Positions 17,816-25,839 of a DNA stretch of 64,000 nucleotides are shown piece by piece. The DNA lies in NCBI GenBank assembly GCA_013347225.1, contig CP054595.1, positions 3,034,415 through 3,098,414 on the forward strand. The letters run 5' to 3'. The DNA comes from Candidatus Accumulibacter similis. GTDB taxonomy: Bacteria; Pseudomonadota; Gammaproteobacteria; Burkholderiales; Rhodocyclaceae. Positions within the stretch are counted from its first letter, which is position 1. Each line of letters begins with the position of its first letter. The notes beneath the pieces were generated by a model. It made no database searches. It had not been told where the DNA came from and was given only the letters and a program-made list of their open reading frames with translations. The position numbers and the translations under genes are program-made.

Positions 17816-19714
17816 ATGGCACTGCTACAGATAGCGGAACCCGGCGAGTCGACTCTGCCGCACCAGCACCGGCTAGCCGTCGGCATCGACCTCGGCACCA
17901 CCAACTCACTGGTCGCGACCGTCCGCAGCGGCCTGGCGGTCGTCCTCAGCGATGAACTGGGTCGACCACTGCTGCCCTCGGTCGTCCGCTACCTGGCCGA
18001 CGGACGCGCCGAGGTCGGCTACGAGGCGCAGGCGAGACAGGCCGATGATCCGCGCAACACGATCGTCTCGGTCAAGCGTTTCATGGGCCGCGGGCTGCGC
18101 GACATCGCCAATCATGAAGTCCTGCCCTACGTCTTCGACGACCGCCCCGGCATGCTCCGTGTGCACACGGTGGCCGGAAGCAAGAGCCCGGTCGAGGTCT
18201 CTGCCGACATCCTGCGCGTCCTGCGGCAACGTGCCGAGACATCGCTCGCCGGACCGCTGGTCGCTGCGGTGATCACGGTGCCTGCCTACTTCGACGATGC
18301 ACAGCGGCAGGCAACGAAGGACGCGGCCCGGCTGGCCGGGCTGCCACTGATCCGGCTGCTCAACGAGCCGACCGCAGCGGCGATCGCCTACGGACTCGAC
18401 AACGCCGCCGAAGGCATCTACGCGGTCTATGACCTGGGCGGCGGCACCTTCGACATCTCCATCCTCAGGCTGACGCGCGGCGTCTTCGAGGTTCTCGCCA
18501 CCGGCGGCGACTCGGCGCTGGGCGGCGATGACTTCGACCACCGCATCTTCTGCTGGATTCTCGAAACCGCCGGACTGCGGCCGCTTTCGGTCGAGGATGC
18601 GCGCATGCTGCTGACGCGGGCGCGCGAAGCCAAGGAGTATCTGAGCTTCCATGGCATGGCGCCGATCAGCGCCCGCCTGAACAGCGGCGAGGTGGTCGAT
18701 CTGACGCTCAGCACCGAAACCTTTGCCGAGATCACGCGCACGCTGCTCGCCAAGACGATGCAGCCGGTCAAGAAGGCGCTGCGCGACGCCGGCCTGTCGA
18801 TCAGCGATGTCAAGGGGGTCGTGATGGTCGGCGGCGCGACACGCATGCCGCAGGTGCAACGGGCGGTCGGCGACTTCTTCCGTCAGGAGCCGCTGAACAA
18901 CCTCGACCCGGACAAGGTGGTGGCGATCGGTGCAGCCATGCAGGCCAACCTGCTGGCCGGCAACGGCCGCGCCGGCGACGACTGGCTGCTGCTCGACGTG
19001 ATTCCGCTGTCGCTCGGGATCGAGACGATGGGCGGGCTGGTCGAGAAGATCATTCCCCGCAACTCGACGATCCCGACGGCCCGGGCACAGGAGTTCACGA
19101 CCTTTCGCGACGGCCAGACCGCACTCGCCGTGCACGTCGTCCAGGGCGAGCGCGAACTGGTCAGCGACTGCCGTTCGCTGGCGCGCTTCGAGCTGCATGG
19201 AATTCCGCCGCTGGTTGCCGGCGCAGCGCGCATTCGCGTCAGCTTCCAGGTCGACGCCGACGGGCTGCTGGCGGTCAGCGCGCGCGAGCAGACCGCGGGC
19301 GCTGAAGCGAGCATCGTCGTCAAGCCCTCGTACGGCCTGTCCGACGACGAGATCGCCCTGATGCTCAAGGACTCGCTGCTGCATGTGCGCGAAGATGCTG
19401 CCGTGCGGGCGCTGAAGGAATCGCAGGTCGATGCGCAGCGCCTGCTCGAAGCCGTGCGAACGGCGCTGGCGAGCGACGGCGAACTGCTGTCCGAAGGCGA
19501 GCGCGCGCGCGTCGAGGCGGACATTCTTCGGCTCGAGGATGCCGCCGGCGGCGACAACCGGCGGCAGATCATGCTGGCGATGGACGACCTCGAGGCCGAC
19601 ACCAAGGAGTTCGCCGCGCGGCGCATGGACAAGTCGATCCGGCAGGCCTTTGCCGGGCGCAACATCAGTGACATCGAGGCCGCCTTGCCGGCGCACAGTG
19701 GGGACATGCAATGA
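17816..19714 (+). CDS. hscA: Fe-S chaperone HscA (Hsp70 family)
   Basis: A 632-residue Hsp70-type ATPase dedicated to IscU. The N-terminal nucleotide-binding domain shows the phosphate-1 loop [14 protein letters not shown] (about residues 23-36), [15 protein letters not shown] (about 202) and [12 protein letters not shown] (about 338). The substrate-binding domain starts after the [14 protein letters not shown] segment (about 398-411), and an alpha-helical lid forms the last 130 residues. The N-terminal extension ([19 protein letters not shown]) is typical of HscA. Its stop overlaps the fdx start (ATGA). Confidence 0.96.
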   Translation: MALLQIAEPGESTLPHQHRLAVGIDLGTTNSLVATVRSGLAVVLSDELGRPLLPSVVRYLADGRAEVGYEAQARQADDPRNTIVSVKRFMGRGLRDIANHEVLPYVFDDRPGMLRVHTVAGSKSPVEVSADILRVLRQRAETSLAGPLVAAVITVPAYFDDAQRQATKDAARLAGLPLIRLLNEPTAAAIAYGLDNAAEGIYAVYDLGGGTFDISILRLTRGVFEVLATGGDSALGGDDFDHRIFCWILETAGLRPLSVEDARMLLTRAREAKEYLSFHGMAPISARLNSGEVVDLTLSTETFAEITRTLLAKTMQPVKKALRDAGLSISDVKGVVMVGGATRMPQVQRAVGDFFRQEPLNNLDPDKVVAIGAAMQANLLAGNGRAGDDWLLLDVIPLSLGIETMGGLVEKIIPRNSTIPTARAQEFTTFRDGQTALAVHVVQGERELVSDCRSLARFELHGIPPLVAGAARIRVSFQVDADGLLAVSAREQTAGAEASIVVKPSYGLSDDEIALMLKDSLLHVREDAAVRALKESQVDAQRLLEAVRTALASDGELLSEGERARVEADILRLEDAAGGDNRRQIMLAMDDLEADTKEFAARRMDKSIRQAFAGRNISDIEAALPAHSGDMQ

Positions 19715-20052
19715 CCCAGATCATCGTCCTGCCGCATGTCGAACTCTGTCCCGACGGGGCGCTTTTCGATGCCCGGGCCGGCGAGTCGATCTGCCAGAAT
19801 CTGCTCGAGAACGGCATCGCCATCGAGCACGCCTGCGAGATGTCGTGCGCCTGCACGACCTGCCACGTCATCGTTCGCGAAGGTTTCGCGTCGCTCGAAC
19901 CCTCCGACGAGGTGGAGGACGACCTCCTCGACAAGGCCTGGGGACTCGAACCCAACTCGCGCCTCTCGTGCCAGGCGATCGTCGGTCGGACGCCGCTGGT
20001 CATCGAGATCCCGCGTTACTCGATCAACATGGTCAAGGAGGGCAAGCGATGA
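19711..20052 (+). CDS. fdx: Isc [2Fe-2S] ferredoxin
   Basis: A 113-residue adrenodoxin-type ferredoxin supplying electrons for cluster assembly. Ligands Cys42, Cys48, Cys51 and Cys87 are at the same positions as in E. coli Fdx; an extra Cys46 is also present. It overlaps hscA upstream and iscX downstream by ATGA, so the three are translationally coupled. Confidence 0.97.
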   Translation: MTQIIVLPHVELCPDGALFDARAGESICQNLLENGIAIEHACEMSCACTTCHVIVREGFASLEPSDEVEDDLLDKAWGLEPNSRLSCQAIVGRTPLVIEIPRYSINMVKEGKR

Positions 20053-20243
20053 AATGGACCGACATCAATGAAGTGGCCGTCGAACTGGCCGAAGCACATC
20101 CCGGAGTCGACCCGCTGCGGATCAACTTCGTCGACCTGATGAACTGGGTGCTCGCCCTGCCCGGCTTCGAGGACGACTCGCGCCACTGTGGCGAGAAGAT
20201 CCTCGAGGCGATCCAGCAGGCCTGGATCGACGAGCTGGCATGA
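20049..20243 (+). CDS. iscX: IscX (Fe-S assembly adaptor)
   Basis: A 64-residue acidic protein beginning [15 protein letters not shown], with the family's HPGVDPLRINFVDL and the C-terminal ILEAIQQAWIDE. IscX binds IscS and iron and modulates desulfurase activity in the E. coli system. It overlaps fdx upstream (ATGA at 20049) and the DUF2237 gene downstream (ATGA at 20240). Confidence 0.95.
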   Translation: MKWTDINEVAVELAEAHPGVDPLRINFVDLMNWVLALPGFEDDSRHCGEKILEAIQQAWIDELA

Positions 20244-20629
20244 AACCGGACGACTTCGGCGGCAGCCAGCGCAACGTCCTCGGCGGTCCGCTGGGCTCAT
20301 GCAGCGAAGAGCCGCTGACGGGTTTCTTCCGCGACGGCTGCTGCAATACCAGTGACGAGGACCTCGGCAGCCACACCGTCTGCGTCGTGCTGACCGCCGA
20401 CTTCCTCGAGTTCTCGAAACGGCGCGGCAACGATCTGTCGACACCAAGGCCCGAGTTCGCCTTCCCCGGCCTCAAGGCCGGTGACCGCTGGTGCCTCTGT
20501 GCCGCCCGCTGGCGTGAAGCGCTGCAGGCTGGCAAGGCACCGCGCGTCGTCCTCAACGCGACCAACGAGGCCTGCCTGCTGATCGTCGGCCTCGACGACC
20601 TCAAGCGGCACGCGATCGACCTCAACTGA
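20240..20629 (+). CDS. DUF2237 family protein
   Basis: A 129-residue protein of the DUF2237 family (NVLGGPLGSCSEEPLTGFFRDGCC at the N-terminus, then HTVCVVLTADFLEFSKRRGND). It holds seven cysteines, including an adjacent pair at residues 34-35 (DGCCN) and C-L-C at 85-87, so metal binding is conceivable, though the family has no proven activity. It begins inside the iscX stop codon, so it is the last gene of the isc operon here. That placement is a functional clue: a role in Fe-S or thiol biology is inferred. Confidence 0.85.
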   Translation: MKPDDFGGSQRNVLGGPLGSCSEEPLTGFFRDGCCNTSDEDLGSHTVCVVLTADFLEFSKRRGNDLSTPRPEFAFPGLKAGDRWCLCAARWREALQAGKAPRVVLNATNEACLLIVGLDDLKRHAIDLN

Positions 20630-20647
20630 GCCTTCACCTCGGCCCCC

Positions 20648-20666
20648 GCCGGCAGGAGTTGCCGGC
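20648..20666. terminator. Hairpin after the isc operon
   Basis: GCCGGCA-GGAGT-TGCCGGC is a perfect 7-bp stem with a 5-base loop, between the convergent ends of the DUF2237 gene and the peptidase gene. There is no U-tract, so it is a terminator candidate only. Confidence 0.4.
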
Positions 20667-20688
20667 AACCCGGACCGGCCGCGACGGC

Positions 20689-21795
20689 TCAGATGATCAT
20701 CAGCGACGTCTGCGCGCTGGCAGCGGCGTAATAGAGGCGAACGCCGACCCGGTAGAGGCGCCCGGTCTGCAACACCCGGTCGATGCGCGCGTTGACGTCG
20801 GTACCGCTGTCGTCGTCGGCGGCGATCTGCACGTTGCCGGCTGCGATCACCTCGAACAGCACCATGACCGTGTCCGAGCTGCCGCTGGTCTGCAAGCGGT
20901 AACTGCGCGTCACCGGCGGCCGGAACTCGAAGACGCGTGTTTCGCCACTTCCCAGCGCCAGGTTCTGCGCCACCCCGACCGTCAGGGCCGGCGCCGCCGG
21001 CTGCGCAGCCGAGCCGGGATAGGTCTGCCGGATCCAGTCCCGGTCGGCCGCAGACAGCCCTCCCTTCGGCTGCAGTCCGGCGCGATAGGCGGCCGGCTCG
21101 ATGATCAGGCCGGCGCCGAAGGCATACTCCATCACCGAATCGGGATCCCAGGTGCTTCCCTTGACCTCCGCCGGGCTGATCTTGCGCAGGATGTTGAAGT
21201 CGATGTACTTGTCGTCCCACCTGTTTGGCGGACCCCGGAAGTAGCGCCGCACCGCATCGATATCCCAGGTGATGCCGGCAAACGGGTTCTGGTGCTCATG
21301 CTCGAGGCCGAGCGCATGGCCAATCTCGTGCATTGCCGTGTCGCGGCCGTAGGGCGTATCGAGCGGCCAGCCGAAGTTCATCGTCCGCTGCCGCGGATCG
21401 CGAATCGTCAGATTGTCACGGCCGACGTAGGACCACGATCCGCCAGCCTGATCGAAGCCGATCCGCAGGCTGGCGTCGGCCAGCTGCGCGACCTCGCGGA
21501 AGCTGATGCCGATCCCCAACCCGAACCAGTTGGCAAAGGCCTGGCGGACGGCTTCGATGTCACTGGCCGTGCCCTTCCAGCCATCGACCACATCGTCGCC
21601 AGCCTGAAAGCAGTGATAGCTCAGCTGCGTGCCGTTGACCCACTTCTTGCCGCCGGCGACGATCGCCCGCACCCGCTCCGGCGCCACCGCCGGATCGAAC
21701 TGGCGCGGCTCGACGATCGGCTGGCAGCAATAACGCAGACCGGCTGCGCCGTCACCAGCGACAGCCACTTCTTCATTTCGGGGATCTTCCGCCAT
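20689..21795 (-). CDS. Astacin-like zinc metallopeptidase
   Basis: A 368-residue metzincin. The zinc motif H156-E-x-x-H160-x-x-G163-x-x-H166-E167 (HEIGHALGLEHEHQ) fits the M12A/astacin pattern, and a Met-turn follows (SVMEYA). After the catalytic domain (about 35-270) comes a C-terminal beta domain resembling the bacterial pre-peptidase C-terminal (PPC) type (about 290-368: GETRVFEFRPPVTRSYRLQT). The start at 21795 has AGGAG eight bases upstream. No signal peptide is visible at this start (MAEDPRNEEVAVAGDG), which is unusual for an astacin: either it leaves by another route or it acts inside the cell. Confidence 0.8.
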   Translation of the reverse strand: MAEDPRNEEVAVAGDGAAGLRYCCQPIVEPRQFDPAVAPERVRAIVAGGKKWVNGTQLSYHCFQAGDDVVDGWKGTASDIEAVRQAFANWFGLGIGISFREVAQLADASLRIGFDQAGGSWSYVGRDNLTIRDPRQRTMNFGWPLDTPYGRDTAMHEIGHALGLEHEHQNPFAGITWDIDAVRRYFRGPPNRWDDKYIDFNILRKISPAEVKGSTWDPDSVMEYAFGAGLIIEPAAYRAGLQPKGGLSAADRDWIRQTYPGSAAQPAAPALTVGVAQNLALGSGETRVFEFRPPVTRSYRLQTSGSSDTVMVLFEVIAAGNVQIAADDDSGTDVNARIDRVLQTGRLYRVGVRLYYAAASAQTSLMII

Positions 21796-22024
21796 CTGAT
21801 TCTCCTCTGCAGCGCAAGTGATGATCACGGGACCGCGGCTGCCGCCGGCAGCAGCCGGGCGCTGGGCTCGACTCCCGAGTCGACTGCCAGCATGCCGCCT
21901 GCCGCGCCCGCGGTCAACCCGTATCCTCGACCGTATCCTCGACCGGGCATGCCAGTCCGGCGGCAGCAAGGAGGCGGACAGCGGCATGCGCCAGGACCCA
22001 CCGGGGAAAAGCTCCCGCTGCGCA

Positions 22025-22053
22025 TTGACCGTGCTCGGGCCAGCTTGTAGAAT
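22025..22053 (+). promoter_or_regulatory. tRNA operon promoter
   Basis: TTGACC, 17-base spacer, TAGAAT. The predicted start of transcription is near 22060, just before tRNA-Pro. Spacing is optimal, and the three tRNAs downstream probably form one transcript. Confidence 0.75.
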
Positions 22054-22064
22054 GCCGCCTTTCT

Positions 22065-22141
22065 CGGGGCGTAGCGCAGCCTGGTAGCGCATCTGCTTTG
22101 GGAGCAGAGGGTCGTGAGTTCGAATCCCACCGCCCCGACCA
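22065..22141 (+). tRNA. tRNA-Pro (UGG)
   Basis: A 77-base cloverleaf with acceptor CGGGGCG/CGCCCCG, anticodon stem TCTGC/GCAGA with loop TTTGGGA (anticodon TGG), T-loop TTCGAAT and encoded CCA. Confidence 0.97.
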
Positions 22142-22222
22142 GTTGGACAGGCAGCAATTGCCAGTAGCAGCAGGATGCGGTACCCGGCGAAAATGCAGGC
22201 AACAAGCAGGTCTCGCACTCTC

Positions 22223-22299
22223 GCGCCCGTAGCTCAACCGGATAGAGCACCGGCCTTCTAAGCCGGGGGTCGTGAGTTCGAGTCTCGCCGGGCGCGCCA
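22223..22299 (+). tRNA. tRNA-Arg (UCU)
   Basis: A 77-base cloverleaf with acceptor GCGCCCG/CGGGCGC, discriminator G and encoded CCA. Anticodon stem CCGGC/GCCGG encloses CTTCTAA, giving anticodon TCT. Confidence 0.97.
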
Positions 22300-22306
22300 G
22301 AATGAC

Positions 22307-22383
22307 GGCGGTGTTAGCTCAGTTGGTAGAGCACTGGATTGTGATTCCAGTGGTCACGGGTTCGAATCCCGTACATCGCCCCA
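22307..22383 (+). tRNA. tRNA-His (GUG)
   Basis: The acceptor pairs GCGGTGT/ACATCGC, with the extra G-1 (22307) opposite C73 (22380), the identity pair of tRNA-His; CCA is encoded at 22381-22383. Anticodon loop TTGTGAT gives GTG. Its 3' end is the last conserved element before the defence island, a position often used by integrating elements. Confidence 0.97.
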
Positions 22384-22813
22384 TCAAATCACGTGTTTGG
22401 AATTGGCGTCCGGTCATGCTTCCTGGATGCCGGCCTGTGTTTCTGCCTCGCCCTTCTCATCACGCTTCCGCCCCTGTTGGGGCGGCCTCCGCAGCCGTTC
22501 GATGCGGCAAGGCGACCACTTCTCCGGCTGTCCGAAATTCCGAGGCCCGCTCTCCGTCCATCGCGCCGTCGCTGCAGTCGGCTGGGCCAGCGTAACGCAG
22601 CATTCGATTCGCAGGGTGGTGATTCCTCGCCAATCCCTCGGTCGTCTGCGTTACCATTCGACGGCATTGCTGCAGCACCTTCGGCGCAGTGGCCATCCCG
22701 CGGGAAGGGCGCACATGCCATGTAGCCCCGATTTGGCAAGGCTGAGGAGATTCAGGCAAGTGGGAGCTGTCTGCTTCATCCGGGAGCGCCCGAACAACAA
22801 GAGAAAGACATCA
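22384..22813. other. 430-base region between tRNA-His and the defence island
   Basis: No integrase, no repeat of the tRNA-His 3' end and no convincing gene. Two open frames run through it but lack ribosome binding sites and have Arg/Ser-rich composition of the shadow type. It must contain the promoter of the first island gene, but no clear -35/-10 pair is recognisable. Confidence 0.5.
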
Positions 22814-25750
22814 ATGCTTCCTTACGCTCCTGGCGCGCGCGTCGTCGTTCGCGATGAAGAGTGGCTGGTTCGCCGCGTCGATCCATCGAGCGATGGCGGA
22901 CACCTGCTCAGTTGCGATGGCGTATCCGAACTGGTGCGCGGCCGTTCTGCCCAGTTTCTGACGCAACTGGAGGATGAAATCCTGGTTCTGGACCCGGCCC
23001 GCACCGAGCTCGTGGCGGATACGAGTTCCCATTTCGACAGCACCTTCCTGTATCTCGAAGCGCAGCTACGCCGCAGCACGCCCAACGATCAGCAGATCCA
23101 TCTGGGTCATCGCGCGGTCATGAATCTCGTGCCCTATCAGCTCGATCCCGCGCTGCAGGCCCTCAGACAGCCGCGTCAGCGGATCCTGATTGCCGATGCC
23201 GTCGGCCTGGGGAAAACGCTCGAGGCGGGCATTCTCACATCCGAGTTGATCCAGCGCGGGCGCGGGCAGCGTATCCTCGTCATCACGCTGAAGAGCATGC
23301 TGACCCAGTTCCAGAAGGAGTTCTGGAGCCGCTTCTCGATTCCTCTGGTGCGCCTGGATTCGGTTGGATTGCAGCGGGTGCGCAACAACATTCCCAGCAA
23401 TCACAACCCGTTCAACTACTACGACCGCACGATCATCTCGATCGATACGCTCAAGAACAATCTCGAGTACCGCAATTTCCTGGAAAACGCCTGGTGGGAC
23501 ATCATCATCATCGACGAGTGCCACAACGTCGCGGCGCGCGGCAACGAGGATGGGCTATCGCGGCGTGCCCGGCTGGCCCGCCTGCTCGCCGGTCGTTCGG
23601 ATACCATGATGCTGCTGTCGGCCACCCCACACGATGGATCGGCGCGCAGCTTCGCTTCGCTGATGAGCCTGCTCGACCCCACAGCCATCAGCGACCCGGA
23701 TGACTACACGCCGGAGGATTTTCGCAGCAAGGGGCTGGTCGTCCGCCGCTTCAAGAAAGACATTCGCGATCAAGTCAGCGCCGATTTCCAGGAACGTATC
23801 ACCGAGCAGTTGAAACAGCCTGCCAGCCCGCAGGAAGAAGCGGCCTACCGAGCTCTGCTGGCGATCCCGTTTACCCAGAAGGGCGAGCACCATGCCGGAA
23901 AGCAGCAGGAGTTGCAACGGGTCGGCATGCAGAAAGCCATGTTCTCCAGCCCATTCGCCGCGCTCGATTCCACCGGGCGGCGAATCGCTCTGCTGCGGGA
24001 CAAGCCAGCCATCAGCGACGATGAACGAGCCGAGGTCGCCGCTCTGGAGGAGTTTGCCGCCGCCCTGCGCCAGATCGATGCCGCGAGTTTCAGCAAGTTT
24101 CAGCGCCTGGTACAGCGTCTCCAGGACCCCTCGTTCACCTGGCAAGCGGCCGACCCGTCAGACCGTCTGGTCATTTTCTCGGAGCGGATCGAAACGCTGC
24201 ACTGGTTGCGGGAGAACCTGACCGGGGTGGCTGGCCTGAAGCCTGCCCACTTCGAAATCCTGCACGGCGGCATGACCGACACCGAACAGCAGGAACTGGT
24301 CGATCGCTTCGGTCGCCGGGACGACTCCGTGCGGGTCCTGCTGTGCTCCGATGTCGCCTCGGAAGGTCTCAACCTGCATTACTTCTGCCATCGACTGGTG
24401 CATTTCGATCTGCCGTGGTCGCTGATGGTATTCCAGCAGCGCAATGGCCGGGTCGATCGTTACGGCCAGGCGAGGCAACCGCGCATCGTCTACCTGTTCA
24501 CGGAAACCGGCGTCGACCGCATCAAGGGCGACCTGCGCATTCTCGAAATCCTGCAAACCAAGGATGAGCAGGCCAACCGGAACCTCGGCGACCCGGCGTC
24601 GTTCCTGCATGTGTTCGATCCCGAAAGGGAAGCCGCCAAGGTCGCAGAGATCATGGCCGCGGGCACCAGTCCGCAGCAATTTGAAGCAGCGATCGATGCG
24701 GCGCAGGCGTCAACCGGACGGGCCGCCGCGGATGATGATGCCGACGCCAATGGCGACTGGCTGCTCAAGCTGTTCGCCCAGGCCGAACCAACAGGCGAGG
24801 CGGCGGCCACGCCCAGGCCCAGCACCGATTTCATCCGTGAGGGCATTTCCCTGTTCGGCGATGGCGAACTCAGCAGCGACTACGCCTTTGCCAGGACGGC
24901 GCTGGAGCAACTCTGCATTCCGACACCGATTGCCTCCTTCAGCCACGACGACGCCAGCCAGACGATCACGCTGAATGCGCCGCGTGACCTGCAGGAACGC
25001 CTGCGCGTCACCCTGCCGCTGGAAGTCCGCGACGAGCACCATCGCTATGCCCTGTGCGCCCACAAGACACGCATGGCCCAGGCCATCGAGCAGGCCCGTC
25101 AGGCCAGGGCGGATGAGGAGAGCTGGCCAGCGCTGCACTACCTCTGGCAACAGCATCCGATCATGGACTGGCTGTCGGACCGGGTGCTCACCGCCTTCGG
25201 CCGACATCGCGCCCCGGTCATCCAGTGTCCGCAAATGATCGAAGGCGAACAGGCCTTCGTGCTCATGGGCCTGATCCCCAACCGCAAGGGCCAGCCCTTG
25301 CTGATCGAGTGGCAGGTCGCGGTATGCAACGCTGGCGCCTGGACATTGCAGGCCTTCCCCGATTTCGTCGCCCGCACACGGCTCAAGGCCGGTACCCTGG
25401 CCAACCGCAACCGGGGGCTTGACACCGGCGCGCTGCAGGCCAACCTGCCGGGTGCGGTCGCCGCGATGAGGCATCACATGGTCGCCCTGCAGCGCCGCTT
25501 TGCTGCGGACATGACCGCCCGCCTGTCGGGAACACTGGCCGATCTGCAACGACTGCAAGCCAGGCAGATCGAGCAGCTTGAATTGCGCCTGGCCGCCAAC
25601 CAGCAGGCCGAGCAGTTCAAGAAGACCCGACGCGAGCAGCGCACGCAGCACATCCGCAAGGTCTTCGATGAATACCGGCAGTGGGTGCAGGACAGCATGA
25701 CCACCGAGCCACAGCCCTTCATCCAGGTGCTGGCGGCCGCCGTGCAATGA
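22814..25750 (+). CDS. DrmD-like SNF2 family helicase
   Basis: A 978-residue superfamily 2 Swi2/Snf2 ATPase. The start at 22814 begins MLPYAPGARVVVRDEEWLVR; the N-terminal region (1-90) resembles the small beta domain seen before RapA/HepA-type and DrmD helicases. Walker A is GLGKT at 131-135 (IADAVGLGKTLEAGIL), motif II is DECH at 234-237, motif III is LLSATPHDG, and the C-terminal helicase domain carries SDVASEGLNLHYF and QQRNGRVDRYGQ. This is the length and architecture of DrmD of class 1 DISARM. The C-terminal 350 residues are family specific and end in a helical, Gln/Arg-rich region. It is the first gene of the island, followed by the methyltransferase as in class 1 DISARM. Confidence 0.85.
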   Translation: MLPYAPGARVVVRDEEWLVRRVDPSSDGGHLLSCDGVSELVRGRSAQFLTQLEDEILVLDPARTELVADTSSHFDSTFLYLEAQLRRSTPNDQQIHLGHRAVMNLVPYQLDPALQALRQPRQRILIADAVGLGKTLEAGILTSELIQRGRGQRILVITLKSMLTQFQKEFWSRFSIPLVRLDSVGLQRVRNNIPSNHNPFNYYDRTIISIDTLKNNLEYRNFLENAWWDIIIIDECHNVAARGNEDGLSRRARLARLLAGRSDTMMLLSATPHDGSARSFASLMSLLDPTAISDPDDYTPEDFRSKGLVVRRFKKDIRDQVSADFQERITEQLKQPASPQEEAAYRALLAIPFTQKGEHHAGKQQELQRVGMQKAMFSSPFAALDSTGRRIALLRDKPAISDDERAEVAALEEFAAALRQIDAASFSKFQRLVQRLQDPSFTWQAADPSDRLVIFSERIETLHWLRENLTGVAGLKPAHFEILHGGMTDTEQQELVDRFGRRDDSVRVLLCSDVASEGLNLHYFCHRLVHFDLPWSLMVFQQRNGRVDRYGQARQPRIVYLFTETGVDRIKGDLRILEILQTKDEQANRNLGDPASFLHVFDPEREAAKVAEIMAAGTSPQQFEAAIDAAQASTGRAAADDDADANGDWLLKLFAQAEPTGEAAATPRPSTDFIREGISLFGDGELSSDYAFARTALEQLCIPTPIASFSHDDASQTITLNAPRDLQERLRVTLPLEVRDEHHRYALCAHKTRMAQAIEQARQARADEESWPALHYLWQQHPIMDWLSDRVLTAFGRHRAPVIQCPQMIEGEQAFVLMGLIPNRKGQPLLIEWQVAVCNAGAWTLQAFPDFVARTRLKAGTLANRNRGLDTGALQANLPGAVAAMRHHMVALQRRFAADMTARLSGTLADLQRLQARQIEQLELRLAANQQAEQFKKTRREQRTQHIRKVFDEYRQWVQDSMTTEPQPFIQVLAAAVQ

Positions 25751-25757
25751 AGGGCGG

Positions 25758-25798
25758 CCCTCTCCCCCAACTCCTCTCCCGAGTGCCGGAGAGGCGAG
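25758..25798. repeat. REP-like palindromic element, copy 1
   Basis: CCCTCTCCCCCAACTCCTCT followed by an imperfect inverted repeat (CTCTCCCG...CCGGAGAG). It lies in the 89-base gap between the helicase and methyltransferase genes and is the same element family, opposite orientation, as the copies at 28089 and 28410. Confidence 0.7.
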
Positions 25799-25839
25799 TT
25801 AGCCGCGCCGTTTGACTGAACCCCTGCCGAGATTGCCAC

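Noticed and set aside
17906..19711. Minus-strand open frame of 601 codons
   Set aside because: Exact shadow of hscA.
22384..22813. Attachment site or integrase next to tRNA-His
   Set aside because: I looked for a repeat of the tRNA-His 3' end near 22.4-22.8 kb and 40.8 kb and for an integrase reading frame; none is visible.
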